Below are positions 36,000 through 38,034 of a stretch of DNA of 38,034 nucleotides, in pieces. The notes under the pieces are model-generated. The model searched no databases. It saw only the letters and a program-made list of their open reading frames with translations, and was not told the DNA's origin. The position numbers and the translations under genes were made by a program. Position 1 is the first letter of the stretch. Every line of letters starts with the position of its first letter. This DNA comes from a virus, in IMG/VR virus record IMGVR_UViG_3300026488_000007, positions 1 through 38,034 of that record; one strand, 5' to 3'.

Positions 36000-37274
36000 T
36001 TATTTTCCGAAGATTTGATCTTCTCGAGTTGTAGATTCTGAACCTGATTTGATCTCTTTCAAATCAGGATTTCTTGGTTGTCTTGATGGTGCTGTTAAAT
36101 TAGTTATCTTATCCTTAACTCTTTTACTTTCATCTTTGCTAACACTCCAAGTAATATCCTCTGGAAGTGTTCCATTCCTTAAAAAATAGGTTATAACATT
36201 CCTTGACAATCCTAATGCTTTTAACTTCAATGCATTATCAATTCTATCTCTTGTATCCAACCTATCAAATGGATTAAACTTAATCTCTGCTCTAATTCCA
36301 ATCTTTGGGAATAACTCGTGATTAATCTCATACTCTAAAATGTTCTTGAATGCTAAAATTGATGTGTTCCAAACATATCTTACTTGGGTGTCTGCTGAAC
36401 TTCTATTAGCACCTTCAATATATCCTGCTGCTATTGGTGGAACACCAAAAAACTCAAAAATCTTTCCTCTCAAATAATGCAAATAGTTCTCTAAATCTTC
36501 TAAAAATTGGAATCTTTCAAAAAACTTCTTTTCAATCTTGCCTTGAATAACAAGTTCCCCTGCAGGGTTTTCTCTTTGCTTCTTTAACAATGCTTTGAAT
36601 TCTTCCCAAGCATCTTTTGGTATTTGTTGGTCTGCAACCCAATAAGGTAAGATCTTACCGTTCCTGAAAAGAAAATCAATAAATGCTTCTAACAACTGTT
36701 TAGTCATAACAGTTTCATATAATCCACGAATATCATAAAAACCCCAATAACTTGCTGTTGAAGGTAAAATTTGAATCTCAACAATTTCATCAGGTTTGAA
36801 TTTGACTTCTTTTGGTCCAACTCTTTGGATATATTCTACAACTTCACCATGTTCGTTGATTTTTGGTGTAATTGTTGGTGTATGTAATACATGCAACTCA
36901 ACAACAACATTCTTGGTTACACCATTAACCATCATAGGTTTCTTGACCAATTCCACAAATGCTTTTTGATATAATCTTGCATTAACTGCAATCTGTCTCA
37001 AAATTCTTGGAAACTTGTAAAGTTTCAATAGTTTCTTAGTAGCATTCTCATTTTTCTTGTCTTCATCGGGAAAAGTTATTGTATAACCTGAATAAAACAA
37101 AGCATCAATAAATTTATGAACTGCTGTTGAAACATCAACATCCTCCATTAACAAAGTATATTTTTCTAAATCTGTTTTAGGAGGTAACTCCATTCCTTTT
37201 ACATCTACAAAAGAAGAAGCCGTATAATCTGGAGAAATCGCTCTTGAGGAGTTAATGGATAATTTTTTTGCCAT
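36000..37274 (-). CDS. Portal protein, 424 aa
   Basis: The ATG at 37272-37274 lies about 40 bases from the TATA box centre, with no Shine-Dalgarno site. The protein has the expected order: an N-terminal wing (YTLLMEDVDVSTAVHKFIDA), PDEIVEIQILPSTASYWGFY (portal wing/stem start), ENLYHYLRGK-like clip region, and the characteristic KIFEFFGVPPIAAGYIEGAN (about 280-300) of phage portals, followed by a DTRDRIDNALKLKALGLSRN crown-type helix. It forms the DNA-entry dodecamer at a capsid vertex. terL lies just upstream and protease just downstream. Confidence 0.92.
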   Translation of the reverse strand: MAKKLSINSSRAISPDYTASSFVDVKGMELPPKTDLEKYTLLMEDVDVSTAVHKFIDALFYSGYTITFPDEDKKNENATKKLLKLYKFPRILRQIAVNARLYQKAFVELVKKPMMVNGVTKNVVVELHVLHTPTITPKINEHGEVVEYIQRVGPKEVKFKPDEIVEIQILPSTASYWGFYDIRGLYETVMTKQLLEAFIDFLFRNGKILPYWVADQQIPKDAWEEFKALLKKQRENPAGELVIQGKIEKKFFERFQFLEDLENYLHYLRGKIFEFFGVPPIAAGYIEGANRSSADTQVRYVWNTSILAFKNILEYEINHELFPKIGIRAEIKFNPFDRLDTRDRIDNALKLKALGLSRNVITYFLRNGTLPEDITWSVSKDESKRVKDKITNLTAPSRQPRNPDLKEIKSGSESTTREDQIFGK

Positions 37275-37308
37275 TTTTCAGTGCTTATATATTATATATA
37301 GGAACAAG

Positions 37309-37343
37309 TCATATATAAATTTTTCTGAAAAAAAGTGCCAAAA
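37309..37343 (-). promoter_or_regulatory. Promoter of portal and head/tail genes (35-bp repeated element)
   Basis: This matches 1378-1412 at 34 of 35 bases (TCATATATAAATTTTTCTGA plus AAAAAAGTGCCAAAA on the plus strand). Leftward TATA box TTTATATATGA, start near 37289. It begins two bases before the terL stop, and the T-run may also end terL transcripts. The portal leader is about 15 bases without a ribosome site. Confidence 0.8.
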
Positions 37344-37344
37344 A

Positions 37345-38034
37345 TCATATTAATTCAGCTTTGAACTGATTTGAATCATCACTTATCGCTGAAACTGCCA
37401 TAACAAATGAATCAATCACATCATCTGTTCCATTCTTTGGCTTATGTAATGATGGAACTCCCATTGATGTTTCTTCTTTAATCAATTCCTTCATTTCACG
37501 AATCAAAACATCATACTTCGGAAACTTTATTGCTCCAAGATTTAACAATTGCTTAAACCTAACATAAGCAGGTATCTTCTCTTTATGGAAATCAAATTCT
37601 TTCACATAATAACCTGCTTTTTGAAGTTCATTAATGAAATCTTTTGCTTGAATACAATTATCAACAACAATTGTTCCAATATTGTAAATCGTTTTAAGAT
37701 AATCAATGTATTTCAAAACAACATCATTTGTCGTGTGTTGCTCAAATCTCTTCCAATCAATCAATTTAATAATTCCATCAGCAGGATCTTTATAAACAAC
37801 CGTAATAACTGTCAATGAGTTATGCCATCCTAAATCTATACCTAAAACAACAGGTTGACCTTGTCTGTATTGATCCTTAACTCTATCATCGATTGCTTTA
37901 TCAATCACTTCAACATTAAAAAAGTTTGAACCTGATAAAACAAAATCACATTCATACTCTTGAGCAAACTCATTTGGATGCATCAGCCTTCTTTGCTCTT
38001 CAACCATCTTTAAATACTTTTCATCTTGGTTGAT
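37345..38034 (-). CDS. terL: Terminase large subunit, C-terminal nuclease part (gene split by contig ends)
   Basis: This is the RNase H-like nuclease half of the same terL gene, which cuts concatemeric DNA into genome units. In full-protein numbering the expected acidic residues are visible: D325 in VLGIDLG, D383 in IVVDN, and D462/D463/D466 in GTDDVIDSF. The 127 bases at 37908-38034 duplicate the start of the window, so the reading frame enters from the contig edge and has no start here. It stops with TGA at 37345, two bases from a 35-bp element that carries the portal promoter. Length (487 aa joined) is normal for a siphovirus terminase. Confidence 0.95.
   Translation of the reverse strand: MNQDEKYLKMVEEQRRLMHPNEFAQEYECDFVLSGSNFFNVEVIDKAIDDRVKDQYRQGQPVVLGIDLGWHNSLTVITVVYKDPADGIIKLIDWKRFEQHTTNDVVLKYIDYLKTIYNIGTIVVDNCIQAKDFINELQKAGYYVKEFDFHKEKIPAYVRFKQLLNLGAIKFPKYDVLIREMKELIKEETSMGVPSLHKPKNGTDDVIDSFVMAVSAISDDSNQFKAELI
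37908..38034. repeat. 127-bp exact terminal direct repeat, right copy
   Basis: This is the second copy of bases 1-127. It lies inside the terL coding sequence. Removing one copy gives a circular unit of 37,907 bp. Confidence 0.95.

Noticed and set aside
1-38034. Integrase, attachment sites or tRNA genes
   Set aside because: No recombinase motifs, no tRNA-like cloverleaf and no GC-rich RNA islands were found, so there is no support for integration.

Overview
The window looks like a complete genome of a head-tailed virus (Caudoviricetes type) that infects an AT-rich archaeon. Its last 127 bases (37908-38034) repeat its first 127 exactly, so the unique circular or circularly permuted unit is about 37,907 bp. 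The ends cut through the large terminase gene, which becomes a continuous 487-codon frame when they are joined. An archaeal host is inferred from eight archaeal-style promoters sharing a core near ATTTATATATGA, from first genes of late transcripts that lie about 15 bases or less from the predicted start and lack a Shine-Dalgarno site, and from internal genes preceded by GGTGA/GAGGTGAT sites. This fits AT-rich euryarchaea such as methanogens, but the sequence alone does not fix the host. No integrase, DNA polymerase, primase, reverse transcriptase, tRNA or CRISPR array was found.

Layout. (1) Minus strand, read leftwards from 1355 across the contig join: terS, terL, then portal, ChaB/prohead protease, two scaffold-like coiled-coil proteins, HK97-type capsid protein, four neck/connector proteins, tail tube protein, tail assembly chaperones with a -1 frameshift site, tape measure, baseplate-type proteins, a set of fibre and virion proteins, a TIM-barrel glycosidase-like protein and a membrane/lysis cassette, ending at 17659. 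(2) Plus strand 1634-2764: a short operon of five small genes facing away from terS. (3) An AT-only tract with iteron-like repeats (about 3000-3480), then a lone minus gene (3518-4141). (4) Plus strand 5002-9113: fifteen small genes, nearly all unrecognised, ending with two small, probably winged-helix proteins and a 154-aa protein; this is a natural place for host-takeover or anti-defence functions. (5) A control region (9114-9769) dense in perfect inverted repeats, with back-to-back promoters. (6) Plus strand 9770-17619: an operon of overlapping genes, with small proteins first and then a DNA methyltransferase, a P-loop ATPase, a PD-(D/E)XK nuclease, a metallophosphoesterase and a zincin-like protein. 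It meets the late genes convergently at 17620-17658.

How it fits together: the plus-strand operons look early (takeover, DNA metabolism, modification) and the minus-strand operon late (packaging, head, tail, lysis). The most unusual spots are the tail-chaperone frameshift heptamer; a four-helix-bundle (S23/Avd-like) gene flanked by 7-bp-periodic arrays in inverted orientation; a DUF2341-like fibre whose end modules look circularly permuted; an in-frame TAG inside a small gene; a probable ATT-started zinc-ribbon gene; and a motif (ACCGTTAAGGTTAA) shared by the two main control regions. All functional calls are from reading motifs and gene order, with no database search.
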